Assembly (NCBI GenBank): GCA_014155875.1 | Contig: JACEFZ010011456.1 | Coordinates: forward strand, 524,501-588,500 | Direction of reading: 5' to 3' | DNA length: 64,000 nucleotides | DNA from: Cepaea nemoralis | Lineage: Eukaryota > Mollusca > Gastropoda > Stylommatophora > Helicidae | Shown: positions 10,155-22,250 of the stretch, in pieces | Layout of the letters: each line of letters starts with the position of its first letter | Position numbering within the stretch: position 1 is the first letter of the stretch | Program-made: the position numbers and the translations under genes | The notes under the pieces: generated by a model | Seen by the model: only the letters and a program-made list of their open reading frames with translations | What the model was told of the DNA's origin: nothing | Databases searched by the model: none

Positions 10155-11734
10155 AGATGACCACGGAGGAATTACAAGTACTACTAACCAAATGCCACCA
10201 CAGAACATCAGTATATCACCTCAGCAACATCATTCGGATCACCAGATGAGCCACGCATTGCTGGACCCTAACACTGGGATCATCATTAGCATGGGCGACC
10301 AGCACGCGCCACACCAGCTGGGACATGCTCATGGCATGCTGGACCTGAGTGAGACAGGCAGTTCACTAGAGCATTTAGCCGGCGGTCATTCTTCGCAGTC
10401 TTTGGCTCGTGGTGGTCATTCTTCGTTGACTGGACTGTCTTCTGGAAGAGCATCTGACCACGCACTAGAAAATATTGTAGCTCATGATGGCCGACGACAG
10501 TTGCACCCACTTGATCGGATTAGTGGCTTGAGTGATGGTGCCAATCTGTCAATGAGGCAGATCAGTAGTAGCGATAGAGATGTGGCCAATCGACCCATAT
10601 CTAGGTTAGGGGCCAGTTCATTAAATGAAAGGCAGAGTCAGCCTATGAGGAACTTAACACCCGTGGGAATGGATGGCCGGACTGGACAGAATGGTGGTGG
10701 GATGGTGGGCAATAGTGGCAGTGATGGTCGAGGAAGCGTTGGTCATGGCAGCCAGTCTCTCTCTTTGGGAGGGAACAACGGGACTGGCGTGCAAGACTCT
10801 GGGAACACTAACATTCAGGCCTTGAATTTCAGTCCTGACCAGTCCTCGCAGAATTTTCTGGATTCAGCGCCATCTATGCCCCGGCGGGGTCGGCCACCCT
10901 CCTTGGGTGGAGTTCAGCATAATATAGTTGATCAGCAACAGCATGGAGCACAAACATTGTCCTCTCATATGGGCATGAGAGGGAGCCTCTCAGACCACCC
11001 TTCACATAGCCACCATAGCCTAGCGGAACACCACAACCAGCACCAGATAATTGGAAGGGATAGTAACGGCAACAATCTTAATGGACGAAATGGTCTGTCA
11101 GTCTTCAGACAGGATAATAATAACGGCCAGGTGCAGTCTCGGCCAGGATCTACGTTGCTCTCAGAAGCTAACAGTCATAGTGAAATTCATGATCATTCTC
11201 GTTCTGTGTACTCATCTTCATCTATATCAGGTGATCGGGGAGTTGATGATCAGTCTGCATCTCTTATAGAAGAAACTATTGCATCAGTAGCCTCGAATTT
11301 AAACAAGTCTTCACCTGATGGAGGCATCATGCCTGGGCCATTGCCTCCTAATGCTCTTCTGGGGCTGGACAACCTTGGATCTGTCCGTACCAGCAGTGCA
11401 GCATCCAACTTGAGCCACAGAGGAGATGATTCTTTGGTGGACCTAGTTAGCAGACATCACTCCCAGAGCATCCATATGATGTCTGAGAGGGCCAACCAGT
11501 CGCTGTCTGGACTGATGGACGAGAACTCTATGAGCCAATCCCCAGGACACAGCCAAGGAAGGGAACTAGACAGGACCCATCCTTGTCTGACCTGCCTCAA
11601 GCTGTTCCGCAGCAAGCAGCAGCTGGCCCAGCATAGCTTGGTGCACACTGGGATCCGCAAGCACATTTGTTCATTTTGTGACAGGGCTTTCAAGCAGTTG
11701 TCTCATCTGCAACAACATGTACGAATCCACACTG
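10155..11734 (+). CDS. C2H2 zinc-finger transcription factor, first visible exon (fingers 1-2)
   Basis: An internal exon. A pyrimidine-rich tract and TCAG acceptor precede 10155, and the donor GTGAGT follows 11734. The reading frame is open from 10156; the nearest in-frame stop upstream (10114) is intronic. The first in-frame Met is at 10192 and may not be the true start. Counting from that Met, residues 1-460 are rich in Ser, Gly, His, Asn and Gln and probably disordered. An AT-hook-like P-R-R-G-R-P-P lies at 230-236. Finger 1 has C465, C468, H481 and H485; finger 2 has C493, C496, H509 and H513, with helix K-Q-L-S-H-L-Q-Q-H. The exon ends phase 1 inside the linker Gly, and the TAG at 11740 is intronic. 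The expected role is sequence-specific nuclear DNA binding. The finger style recalls ZNF384/ZNF362, Rotund/Squeeze and LIN-29, but orthology is uncertain. Confidence 0.95.
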
Positions 11735-11819
11735 GTGAGTAGCTTCATGCACATGTGTTTCCTTTTAGTGGCTCATTATGTATTAATTTGCTTTAGTCTT
11801 TGACTGCACCACTGCTTGC

Positions 11820-12625
11820 TTTAGAATGTTATACATTTATTTGTTTTAGAATCTTGTTAAACATTTGTTTATTTTAGAATCTGGTGATACATTTATGCGT
11901 TTTGGTTTGTGGGCGTACATTTGTTTGTTTTAGAATCTGGTTTATGCATTTGTTTCTATGAGAATCTGGCTATACATTTATTTGTTTTATAATCTGGTTA
12001 TACATTTATTTGCTATTGAATCTGGTTGTACATTTGTTTGTTTTAGAATCTATTTATACATTTGTTTAGTTAGAATCTGGTTATACATTTTTGTGTGTTA
12101 GAATATGGTTATATATTTTATTTCTTTTAAAGTCTGGTTATACATTAAAAAAAAAAAATATGGTTATACATTTATTTGCTATTGAATCTGGTTGTACATT
12201 TGTTTGTTTTAGAATCTATTTATACATTTGTTTAGTTTAGAATCTGGTTATACATTTGTGTGTGTTAGAATCTGGTTATATATTTTGTTTCTTTTAGAGT
12301 CTGGTTATACATTTTTTTTTTAAAGATCTGGTTATATATTTCTTTTTTTTTAGAATCTGGTTATACATATCTTTGTTTTATAATCTGGTTATATATTTAT
12401 TTGCTATTGAATCCGGTTGTAAATGTTTGTTTTAGAATCTGCTAATACATTTGTTTGTTTTAGAAGCTGGTTATAAATTTGTTTGGTTTAAAATCCGTTA
12501 ATACATTTGTTTGTTTTAGAAACTGGTTATATATTTGTTTTGGAATCTGGTTCTATATTTATTTAATTTATTTTCTAATTATACATTTGTTTGTTTTAGA
12601 ATCTGGTTAGTCTGTGTTTTATAAT
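11820..12625. repeat. 28-bp minisatellite, variant 1
   Basis: About 28 imperfect tandem units containing TAGAATCTGGTTATACATTT followed by GTTTGTTT. Units vary in length and one carries an A-run at about 12150. The array starts about 85 bp after the donor site of the first visible exon. Confidence 0.93.
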
Positions 12626-12654
12626 CTGATTACAACATGTGCATGTTTCCATTT

Positions 12655-12870
12655 ACTGTAATACATTTGTTTAATTATATTTCATGTTATACATTTGTTT
12701 AATTATATTTTATGTTATACATTTGTTTAATTATATTTCATGTTATACATTTGTTTAATTATATTTTATATTATACATTTGTTTAATTATATTTCATGGT
12801 ATACATTTGTTTAATTCTATTTCATGCCATAGATTTGTTTACTTCTATTTCATATTATGCATTTGTTTGT
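12655..12870. repeat. 28-bp minisatellite, variant 2
   Basis: About eight more regular units containing ATACATTTGTTTAATTATAT then TTCATGTT. It shares the ATACATTTGTTT core with the array just upstream, so the two probably have a common origin. Confidence 0.92.
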
Positions 12871-13164
12871 TTTAGTTTTTGTTTCTGTTCTTGATCTGAT
12901 TGTGAATCTACATTCTGGCACCTTGTCGTCTTCACAGAGGATAGTTTGTTACCTTGTGCTTAAAAAAATGCATAATAACTACAACCCATGGTGGTAGCGA
13001 ATGTGACTAATCAGACCAATGTGAATTCGCGCACCACATCCGCAATGGAGGCATGTGACCACATGGTCATTTCATCACCACGCACCATCTGACGTCTCAC
13101 ACGCTCAGTGTCTGACATATCTGCATTCATTTTCTCCTTTGTATTTATTCCATCCACTTATTCC

Positions 13165-14400
13165 ATTTATTCCACTTTAGTGATAGTATTACATACATGT
13201 TAGTCACAGTATTACATACACTTTAGTCACATTATTACATACACGTTAGTCACAGTATTGCATGCATGTTAGTCACACTTTTACATACATGTTAGTCACA
13301 GTTTAACATACATTTTAGTCACAAGTTTACATACACTTTATTCACAACATTACTTACATGTTAGTCACAGTATTACATACACGTTGGTCACAATATTACA
13401 TACATGTTAGTCACAGTTTAACATACACTTTAGTCACAGTATTATGTATACGTTAGTCACAATATTACATACATGTTAGTCACAGTATTACATACATGTT
13501 AGTCACAGTATTACATACACTTTAGTCACAGTATTACATACACATTAGTCATAGTTTAACATACACGTTAGTCACAGTTTTACATACACGTTGGTCACAA
13601 TATTACATACATGTTAGTCACAGTTTAACATACACTTTAGTCACAGTATTATGTATACGTTAGTCACAGTATTACATACACATTAGTCATAGTTTAACAT
13701 ACACTTTAGTCACAATATTACATACATGTTAGTCACAGTATTACATACACATTAGTCATAGTTTAACATACACGTTAGTCACAGTTTTACGTACACGTTA
13801 GCCACAGTTTTACGTACATGTTAGTCACGGTATTACATACACATTAGTCATAGTTTTACATACATGTTGATAACAGTTTAACATACACGTTAGTCACAGT
13901 TTAACATAATCGTTAGTCACAGTTTTACGTACATGTTAGTCACAGTTTTACGTTCACGTTAGCCACAGTTTTACGTACATGTTAGTCACGGTATTACATA
14001 CACGTTAGTCACAGTTTAACATAATCGTTAGTCACAGTTTTACGTACATGTTAGTCACAGTTTTACGTTACATACACGTTATTCACAGTTTAACATAATC
14101 GTTAGTCACAGTGTTACGTACACGTTAGTCAGTTTCACATACACGTTAGTCAGTTTCACATACACGTTAGTCTTACGCCAGTCACAGTTTTACATACACG
14201 TTAGTCACAGTGTTACATAACCGTTAATCACAGTTGATTCACGCCAGTCACATTTTTACATAACCGTTAATCACAGTTGATTCACGCCAGTCACATTTTT
14301 ACATACACGTTAGTCACAGTGTTACATACCCGTTAATCACAGTTGATTCACGCCAGTCAGTTTTGCATACACGTTAGGCACAGTTTTACATACTTTTTCT
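13165..14400. repeat. 23-bp minisatellite
   Basis: About 53 imperfect copies of a 23-bp unit containing ATTACATACACGTTAGTCAC and AGT. Towards the right end the units become longer compound forms with CGCCAGTCACA and CCGTTAATCACAGTTGATT. No open reading frame persists. Confidence 0.95.
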
Positions 14401-14960
14401 GCTTGTTTAAATTTAATTAAAATCCCTTTTCTCTGTGACCACGTATAATGTAATATATGTTTTATTTGTTTAGGGTACGGTTACCTTATTTAAAACTATT
14501 CCTTGTCTGGTGATATCTCTGCATGCGCGTGTCTTAAAAAAAGTATGCTTACCCAGTGTAAAACTCCCTCTCCTACCGACCCAGAGGTTACGGGGGGAAT
14601 CCGCACGAGCGCTGATTTTTAAACCTGACCTGGCTCCAAGGTCGACCCGGACTAAAATAAACGCCAGGAAATGGTTTGGGAAGTAAAGGCAGATGATCTG
14701 ACACTGATCACGTCACCCACTGGGTGTCTGTTGTGTATAACAAATATGGACTTAGCACCATATACCCAGGATGGGATAAGATGTGTCAAGGGCCTTTGCT
14801 CTCCCCCCCCCCTCCTCCTCCTGCTTTCTGTTATCACAGTGGTACATACACTTAGACCATCTTATCTTCTTATGTCTGTCTTCTGTTATTACAGCTCTGC
14901 GTGTGCGTTTTCTTGTTCTTTTCTGGTTACCTGATATCAAATTGGGAATTGTCATATATC

Positions 14961-14962
14961 GC

Positions 14963-15049
<87 letters not shown>
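14961..15049. repeat. (CTGT)n microsatellite
   Basis: About 22 perfect tetranucleotide units, immediately followed by a SINE2 copy. Confidence 0.97.
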
Positions 15050-15059
15050 TCTATTATCG

Positions 15060-15290
15060 CCTGTTCCGTGGCGAAGAGTTCTTAATACCGCATACCGCGT
15101 TCGAAACACAGCTGCGGGCGATTTGGCAGCAGATCGCGTTGCGTTGTTTTTTTTTAATGGTATTGGTGTCGGTCGTTCAGAAAGCAATGGCAAACTACTG
15201 AACGTAAATTTGCCGACGAATCACAAACAGCCAAAAACATTCTGGAGTTGACTGCTACATACTGTAAAGGATATGCATCTAACTTTTTAT
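15060..15290 (+). mobile_element. SINE2 copy
   Basis: tRNA-like head TCCGTGGCGAAGAGTTCTTA with GCGTTCGAAACACAGCTGCG as B-box region. The body has GTCGTTCAGAAAGCAATGGC, and the 3' end has GTTGACTGCTACATACTGTA and GGATATGCATCTAACTT. A T-run near 15140 is part of the family. Confidence 0.88.
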
Positions 15291-15376
15291 CATATTATTT
15301 GCTGGAGGTTACCTCGACCCTTGAAGTTAAGAAAGGTCATGGGAATCTCACGCAGGAGGACAGGCAGAAAATCGGG

Positions 15377-15379
<3 letters not shown>

Positions 15380-15456
<77 letters not shown>
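15380..15456. repeat. (GA)n microsatellite
   Basis: About 38 perfect GA dinucleotides. Glu-Arg and Ser-Leu frames over it are repeat translations. Confidence 0.97.
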
Positions 15457-15458
<2 letters not shown>

Positions 15459-15825
15459 ATAGAACGTGCCTGTAGAACTGTGGTAAAAGAATCGCCGGAA
15501 GACAGACATAATATCGGCAGACTGCGGGGGTCAAGATAGCCTAACCGCTTGAATGGACGATTACGCTGAGTTTTAATGAAGGCACCACAGGAGGACACTT
15601 GGGAGTCATGACCCATGTGGATCCGGTCTCACGTAATGCTAAGAAGATAAAGTAGCATGTTTTTTTTTTTTTTGCGCTCGCATGCTTTGAACTCAAGCGT
15701 AGTCCATACACACTATTTATAGTAGTGATGTACTGAATTTTGCGTGTGGTTTAGCTTTCCCTATTAACAGTGCCCCTCGTCATCAGGCGAACTTACTCCG
15801 ACTTCAGAGGTATTAATGAAACATG

Positions 15826-16415
15826 GTTCATTCATTCATTCGTAGCATGTCCTTTGCAGAATCTCGCTCCCATAACAACCTTCCGGAAAACTTCTCGATC
15901 ACAAGCAAGATGTCTCGCGGTCGATACATCCATCTGGAGATCCACCGCCATATCCTGCACCCATCTTCTCTTTGGCCTTCCTCGTCCTATCTTCCCTGGC
16001 ATATACCCCTCCATTTATTGTTCTCTCCAAATTTCATGACGTTTCAAGTGACCAAAATGTATCAATTTTCCTTTGTTTTATCGTCTTTACTAGCCAACCC
16101 TCTTCAATATTTAGCTCTTGAAGTATGGATGCTTTGTTCTTTTCTTTACCCAAGATATTCTTAGAACCCGTCTATAACATTTATACTCAAAGGCATATTT
16201 ATGTGCTGTTCAGCTTGTTTAGTAAGTGTCCAGGTCTTGCAGGCGTATGTTGCAATGGGAAAGATGCATGCGCTTAGAAATCTAATTTTTGTAGTTCTAT
16301 CTGTCCCACTCCATAATTTATTCAGTTGTTTTAGTCTTTGAAGAGCAATTGATAATCGTCTTTTAATGTCTTTCTTTGTGTCACCATTGTTGGTAATCAA
16401 TGACCCATGCTATTG
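15826..16415 (-). mobile_element. LINE-B 3' fragment, decayed
   Basis: The minus strand reads I-T-N-N-G-D-T-K-K-D-I, L-K-Q-L-N-K-L-W-S-G-T-D-R-T-T-K, W-T-L-T-K-Q-A-E-Q and, after frame breaks, G-R-G-R-P-K-R-R-W-V-Q-D and A-R-F-C-K-G-H-A-T. It is the same family as 37186-37718 but with stops. The 3' end is a short (TGAA)n tail, visible as TTCATTCATTC at 15829. LINE-B differs from LINE-A in both protein and tail. Confidence 0.88.
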
Positions 16416-16458
16416 TTATTAAATGGATAATGTGTTTGTATGTAAAGCTTAAAAAAAA

Positions 16459-16517
16459 GTCGCTTAAAAGTCGACAATCGACTTCATTGCACCGAGTTTT
16501 TATCCCACGTGGCTCGT
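16459..16517 (-). mobile_element. SINE1 3'-end fragment
   Basis: Only the conserved 3' end remains: AGTCGCTTAAAAGTCGACAA, CGACTTCATTGCACCGAG and TATCCCACGTGGCTCG. The tRNA-like head is missing. Confidence 0.8.
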
Positions 16518-17045
16518 ATATAATTCATTGAGATTAAGAACAGAATGGGACACGCAAAAGTTGCATTTAAGAAAATCAAAAGTATCTAATGCAATAAATC
16601 ACTGTCATTGAATTAAGAAAGTGAGTCTGAAATGCTATATAGAACCTGCTTTGCTGTGTGGTAGTGAATCTTGGAATGTAAATAAACAAATTATAAGGAA
16701 TCTGGTAGCAACAGAGACGAATGTTGCGAATTCCTTGGACTGTCAGAGTAACTAACAGCTATTGTCTGAAAGAGGCTAATCAACTTGAACATTATATACA
16801 ACAATAAGAAAGAGGCAAACAGCTTTCTTTGGCCTTGAGATAAAAAGAGAGGTATTGGAGAAAATTGGCAACTTGAAAGATCAATAGGAAGAGAGGCAGA
16901 GGCAGACCAAGAGAAATTATGCTGGATCAATTGAGACGTTGGCATGGAGAAATGTAATCAGCAGAGAACACCAAAGACAGATCTGTGGAGAGACATGAAC
17001 ACCTAAACTAGCTGACAGGGCATTTGATAACGATGATGATGATAT
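16518..17045 (+). mobile_element. LINE remnant, strongly decayed
   Basis: Broken frames give I-K-N-R-M-G-H-A-K-V-A-F-K-K-I-K, then CTATATAGAACCTGCTTTGC, the counterpart of the LINE-A C-Y-I-E-P-V-L-L segment. The 3' part has GGCAGAGGCAGACCAAGAG and a (GAT)n tail near 17032. There are many stops. Confidence 0.65.
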
Positions 17046-17217
17046 AATGAATTACATTTATGTGCATAAGAACCAGCTGGTTTGGAAATATTGACAAATG
17101 AAAAAGTACTGGAAAATAGAACAAGGAAAACTTCTTAAAGTGATAAGGTGAAGACTCGTGGCTTAGTCGCCATTAATATGTAGAAACGCACATAGGGGTA
17201 CTGGAGTGCATAGTACT

Positions 17218-17262
17218 GGGGGGGGGGGGGGGGGGGGGGGGGAGGGAGAGAGAGAGAGGAAG
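17218..17262. repeat. Poly-G run with GA tract
   Basis: About 25 consecutive G residues followed by AGGGAGAGAGAGAGA. Confidence 0.95.
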
Positions 17263-17359
17263 GGGTAGATCAAGCACAACATTGATACAACAGATGTGTC
17301 AATGCAGATATACTGTGCAAGGAATTAAAGAGAGAGGTACTAGGTAGGGGGGAAACAAT

Positions 17360-17650
17360 GAACAAATCCTACAATAAACAACTGAAAATCGTAAAATGAT
17401 TAGAGAAATTGTACGTAGACAGTAGCGAATTTTTGGTCACGTTATGAGAAGAAATAAACTGGAGAACTTGGTGAAAACTGACAGGATTGAGGGTAAAAGA
17501 ACTAGGGGAAGGTAAAGAAGTAAATATCTGTATTACTTGGCCACATGGCATAATCGAGAATAAAAAAACAGGACTGATTCACGACTCTGGTGATCTTGTG
17601 AGATGTTGAAACACGACCGCCCACACTTATCGGCATGGCACTTGATGACG
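17360..17650 (+). mobile_element. LINE-A 3' fragment, decayed
   Basis: Matches LINE-A from the R-K-M-I-R-E-I segment through TTTTTGGTCACGTTATGAGA and AACTTGGTGAAAACTGACAG to TTATCGGCATGGCACTTGAT. It ends in a GATGACGACG tail. Frame breaks and stops disrupt the coding sequence. Confidence 0.85.
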
Positions 17651-17984
17651 ACGATTAGATGGACAATTGTGAACAGGAATGATCATGAAGCGTCACTACT
17701 AGCTCAACGGTTGTAAATTTGATGATCCTGGTGGTGGTGATGATGATGTTACAAAGGAAAGGCTGTGGTTCAGAGTCACGACAGTTTTCGGATTTCTGTA
17801 ATTACCTGGTCTGTAGTCGTCGGGTATTCAAGTATCAATAAAGGCAGGTAAACCAGCGGAATCTGAAGGGAACCTTCAACCACCACCCAGGCCAGAGCTT
17901 TGGAAGGGGGGAATAACGAAAACTGGAGTCCTCGGCACGACGGCATAGATGAAATCGGGAGAAGCGCGCGTACTAGAATCTTCA

Positions 17985-18212
17985 TTACCCGGACCATTAC
18001 ACTGTAGATTTAGAGGTACACATCCCAAATGGGTCCTCCACTTGCACATGTGGAGCACCAAGGCAGAGCACCCCCTGCAAGACTACCCTAACTTCGCCAG
18101 AGAAAGGGCGGGAATCTGGCCCGCGGTAGCGGCCCTTCGAGACACACAGTGGGTGATCGGTGAAGACTTCAGTCAAGCCAACCGTCCTGTTCGTGACCTA
18201 GGCCTGAATTGA
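17985..18212 (+). mobile_element. LINE C-terminal remnant, different clade
   Basis: Two overlapping frames give T-C-G-A-P-R-Q-S and then A-E-H-P-L-Q-D-Y-P-N-F-A-R-E-R, ending D-L-G-L-N and a stop at 18212. A Cys-containing patch followed by E-H-.-L-.-.-C/Y-P and a short R-x-W-P segment resembles the region after the RNase H domain in some Jockey/I-group LINEs. A one-base shift is needed to join the parts. The family is uncertain. Confidence 0.45.
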
Positions 18213-18301
18213 CACGTAGCGAATGTTGATCGCTGAAGAGGTTAATCATTTCCGAGAAGGCTATGTTTTCTGCCCCGTTTACTGTGTTCGTTGTGCTTCG
18301 T

Positions 18302-18410
18302 TGTTGTTGTTGTTGTTGTTGCTCCCCCTCCTTCTCTTTCTTCTTCTTCTTCTTCTTCTTCTTCTTCTTCTTCTTCTTCTTCTTCTTCTTCTTCTTCTTC
18401 TTCTTCTTCT

Positions 18411-18445
<35 letters not shown>

Positions 18446-18476
18446 TCCTAATTCTCATAAATCTTCTTCTTCTCCT

Positions 18477-18564
<88 letters not shown>
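18302..18564. repeat. (TTG)n, (TTC)n and (TC)n microsatellites
   Basis: (TTG)n at 18300-18320, a near-pure (TTC)n at 18340-18446 and a pure (TC)n at 18478-18564. Long poly-Phe, poly-Leu and Ser-Leu frames on both strands are repeat translations. Confidence 0.97.
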
Positions 18565-18567
<3 letters not shown>

Positions 18568-18874
18568 TCCCCTCCCTATTAGTGTCATAATGAACTTACG
18601 GGCGAACCATCTTACCTCTTTCTCCCTATTTCCTTCTAAGTTTATATCTTTCTCTCCCTCTCTTTCTCTATCTATTTCTCTCTTCATCTCGCCTCTGCCC
18701 CCTCCCCTTCATCGTTTCATTGTGAACTTACGGATAAACCATCACGCCACAGAAATGAATGCATTCCCATAGGGCCAATTGTCACTGGCAGTCAATCTCG
18801 ATTGGTTTAGATCGAGATGATTGGTCTGGTGTGTGAGTCCCAACAAGTCACAAGACATAGGGAGTCTTCGTTGT

Positions 18875-19150
18875 ATCTGTCTCATGGGGATCTCGTGTAA
18901 AGTGACCCTACATAAACCTGACTGTTGTTTATGGGTGTGAATATGGATGTCTCATGGAGATCTGATGTAAAGTTACCCCACATAAGCCTGACTGTTGTGT
19001 ATGAGTGTGAATATACAATTTGCGTGTGTCGTGATGTGTGCGTGTGTGCTGTTGTGAGAGTGTAAGTAATTATTAATTAGTAGACACACAAACACACACA
19101 CACACACAGAGGGAGGGAGAGATGTGATCACAATATAGCTACAGAGTGTA

Positions 19151-19205
<55 letters not shown>

Positions 19206-19445
19206 CATAATATATCTATTGTGAGAGTTTAAGTAATTATTAATTAAGAGAGAGAGGGGGGAAAGGGGGGGGGGGGTCATAATATAGCTATTGTAAGAGT
19301 TTAAGTAATTATTAATTAGTAGACACACACACACAGAGGGAGGGAGAGAGGTGGTCACAATATAGCTATTGTGCTCTTAAGTAACTTTTAATTAGTAAAG
19401 TTAATTGGTAAGGAGAGAGAGAGAGAGAGGGGGGGGGGGGGGGAG
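18875..19445. repeat. Two local tandem duplications with GT/GA tracts
   Basis: At 18880-19015 a segment of about 70 bp, with TGTAAAGTTACCCCACATAA and CCTGACTGTTGT, is duplicated. From about 19065 to 19445 four diverged units occur. Each contains AAGTAATTATTAATTAGTAG, a CA or GA tract, and TCACAATATAGCTATTGTG. Poly-G ends some units. Confidence 0.85.
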
Positions 19446-19799
19446 AACATTTTTTTTTCCCAAAGGGTAACAAATGGGCACGCAGGCCCGTCTTACATTC
19501 GGCCCTTCCAGTTACTCATCTTTCATTCATCAATTGTGAATGTTACATTCATATAGGGGAACACACACCCCTCCCCCTTTTATCACCTTTTGCCATACAT
19601 TATTTCATTCACACATAATTCAAGGCTAACTGAGAACAGCAACAATATAAAAGTTATGCATTATAAAGGCATGGGGGAAATGCAAACATCAATACTACAC
19701 GACTAAGTAATATTAATGAATGGTGTGGCACTTGTTATTAGCTATTTGAAATATACTGGCCTACCAAAAGTAGGGTTTTATTATTATTATTTCTATTAT

Positions 19800-20345
19800 T
19801 AAGGGGGAAGGTAATCCATACTGACATAGTGTTCGAATAGTTTACGATTATATGTAAGGGGTTGGTGATGTCTTTGATTTCTTGTGGAAGATTATTTTAC
19901 AGCTGAGCTGCTGAGTACGTTAATCTCGTTTTGTATGTCTATCCTAGGCTTCGGAATGTGTAATATATTTAATCGTTTACTGTGTCTAGCATTATATTTA
20001 AACAATGGCCAAAGGTAATTTGGAGCATTCCGATGTAGGATGTTGTGAATTAGTCTGGGCTTATTGAAAAGCAGGCATTTTCGGAATGGTAGTAACTGAA
20101 TGTGTTTATGCAGGCTAGGATTGTCAGTTAAATGTTTGCTATAAATTAAACTCATTGCCCGTTTTTGGAGTGAGTAAAGTCGCTTGGTGCTTGAATTGGA
20201 AAAACCATCCCAGATTGTAGAGCAGTAGTCAAAATGTGTCTTTATGTGAGAAGTATAGAACATTTTCCTTGTGTCCTCATCAAGGAAATTTTTAATTTTG
20301 GCGAGTTAGTAGACTTTTTTTCGCTGTTTGTTTAATGAGCGCTTG
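19800..20345 (-). mobile_element. LINE remnant, ORF2 C-terminal segment
   Basis: The minus strand carries Y-T-S-H-I-K-T-H-F-D-Y-C-S-T-I-W, then R-L-Y-S-L-Q-K-R-A-M-S-L-I-Y, L-L-P-F-R-K-C, K-P-R-L-I-H-N-I-L-H and A-P-N-Y-L-W-P-L-F, ending S-S-A-V-K and a stop at 19892. More coding similarity follows to about 19810. The pattern (HFDYC..W, LQKRA, APNYL) is typical of the region after the reverse transcriptase of Jockey/CR1-group LINEs. It is unrelated to LINE-A and LINE-B. The 124-codon frame is intact but lacks the catalytic part. Confidence 0.85.
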
Positions 20346-20377
20346 AGAGAGGCAGTCATGCAATGGGTCACACAAAT

Positions 20378-20665
20378 TACAAGTATCTAGGAAGCTAGAG
20401 AGTGTTAGCCTGATGGCGGCGAAAAGCGCCGAACTGGGCCTAAAATTATTGGTTGCCTGGTCTTTAAGGTTATGAACATTTGTTAATATATATCTAATGT
20501 ATAAAGGGCCAACTTCATTAGGGACACAAGGGCCAGTCTGCCACGGACACTAATAAAGGGAAAGGTAACCCTTTTGCAAAAATCAGTCCAGTGCCCTCAC
20601 CAGTAGTAGCCCGTGTGTGGACTACACTGGAGCTCGCAGTGAGCGAACGAAAAAGAAAGGTGCAT
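20378..20665 (+). mobile_element. SINE3 copy, 5'-truncated
   Basis: Matches the 56328 copy from ACAAATTACAAGTATCTAGG through GCCTGATGGCGGCG, AATCAGTCCAGTGCCCTCA, TGTGTGGACTACACTGGAGC and GTGAGCGAACGAAAAAG. It contains about 80 bp of extra sequence in the middle. The tRNA-like head is missing. Confidence 0.8.
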
Positions 20666-20960
20666 TTGCATTGGGGGGGGGGGGGGGGGGTGTTGTATGG
20701 ACAGATGACGAAATATTCGTCTGTTTTGTTGTGTTTGATGGGCCATGGTCATTGCACACCGATACGTGCATACAGTGCGCAGTCTCTTCCCATAGATCAC
20801 GCTAGACAGTCTTCACACAGTGCATGAACTAGGTAACACGGGCAAGGATCCCAGGTATATCAGACTCACGCCTGCCTTAACTAATCCGTTAATTTGGTGG
20901 GTTGAGTGTGGACGTTGCGGTCATCCCAGCATTTTACTAGCTTCTTGTGAATTACTAGGC

Positions 20961-21337
20961 CAGTGGTTCTCAACCTTTTTTTGACCATGCCCCCCCCCCC
21001 CCTTTTACTATATGTTCAGAGCGTCATCCCCCCCCTTTCGAATTTCCTCCCTATAAATTCCCCCCCCCCACCCTTACACAGTATACATACAAATGGAAGC
21101 TAAATTTAATAACACATACTAGAACAAGTCTAGACATCTACATAAAACGTGATTTGTGGGTCTGCTTACGTTATAAACCGAATTTCATTAGGGCGAGACG
21201 TACAGAACTAAAATTTAGAGGGAAAAACAATATCAAGTAACTGGTTCTTGTATTAATGCGATCTTGAAATAATCTTAATTCCCCCACCCCCGCCCCCCTG
21301 GAAACCCTAAAATTCCCCCCGGGGGGGGGGGGGGGGA
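20961..21337 (+). mobile_element. hAT-type MITE (copy 2), 3' end lost
   Basis: Starts with the full CAGTGGTTCTCAACC end. The interior matches the 22416 copy (GGAAGCTAAATTTAATAACA, AAAACGTGATTTGTGGGTC, CTTGTATTAATGCGATCTTG). The right inverted repeat is missing; the sequence ends in poly-C/poly-G at 21315-21336. Confidence 0.85.
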
Positions 21338-22142
21338 ATAACACTCTAAAATTATATAATATATAAAAATACTAGGCAATGTAACTTTCAGTATTTTAGC
21401 ATTGTTTTCTGAACTGCCGGCTCCTCATAATTCGAAATCAACGCAAAACGGTCTGCTTGCGGCTGATTTAGAATCCCTACTCGGTGAGTCGGAGAAGAAA
21501 CTGCGTTTGACTGACCCCTAAGGCCACAGACGCCGATTTTTGTGGGTGTGTGTTCTCATATTTCAAATCTGTCGAAATAAATGAAATTTCATAAAAACCA
21601 AGATTTGTAAGATAACTCTCCTCATCTCTATGTTGCTCTAATCTGCATCTGCTTGCCATTATTCTCCCTGTCTCGCGCTAAGTATTCTAATTGGTCATAA
21701 TCTTTATATTAGTTTGCCAGTCTTGTTTGCCATTTCTCATTGTTTGCTTCTTTCTACATTGTTTCCTCCCGTGACATTTGAGGGACTGTTTCAACCTTTG
21801 CCTTAAATAAAGTGCGACTATGTGAACTTTGTGCTGGTAATCAATTGTGTCATTTGTAATTGAACGCAGTGGGGAAAACACATACGCGTACATACCTACG
21901 CCCAAAGCATGCATGTGTCACGGACAGTGACAGAACAGATATGTGGGCTGGTACTGCGATCATGTCAGAGGCAATACATCCAGCCGATATTATACATACT
22001 GAGAGAATTGAACCGCTGCGAGGACTTACCTAGTTAATTGGACATCAATAGTTAGAATGTTAACGGTCGGAATGAAAATATGACTGCCCAGAACACCGCA
22101 GAATATCCAAAGCACGCGAGGTCTGGTCAGTGTACACTGGCT

Positions 22143-22250
22143 TAGCTGAGTTGAGTTCAGATAAGAACCGACATCTCAGCACTTGCGACATTCCCATAGG
22201 TCCTCCGTCTTCATCTTCAACACCGGTATAGTTAGTCGCTGTAATAGATG
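22143..22250 (+). repeat. Dispersed repeat R5
   Basis: Contains GAGTTGAGTTCAGATAAGAA, CCGACATCTCAGCACTTG and GACATTCCCATAGGTCCTC. The same order of blocks occurs at 38311 and 59235 (plus strand) and at 43008, 48838 and 59925 (minus strand). It is about 105 bp with no coding potential. The nature of the element is unknown. Confidence 0.75.

Noticed and set aside
11735..11742. Stop codon TAG ending the first zinc-finger frame
   Set aside because: It lies behind a strong GTGAGT donor. The next exon restores the linker in frame, so it is intronic and not the end of the protein.
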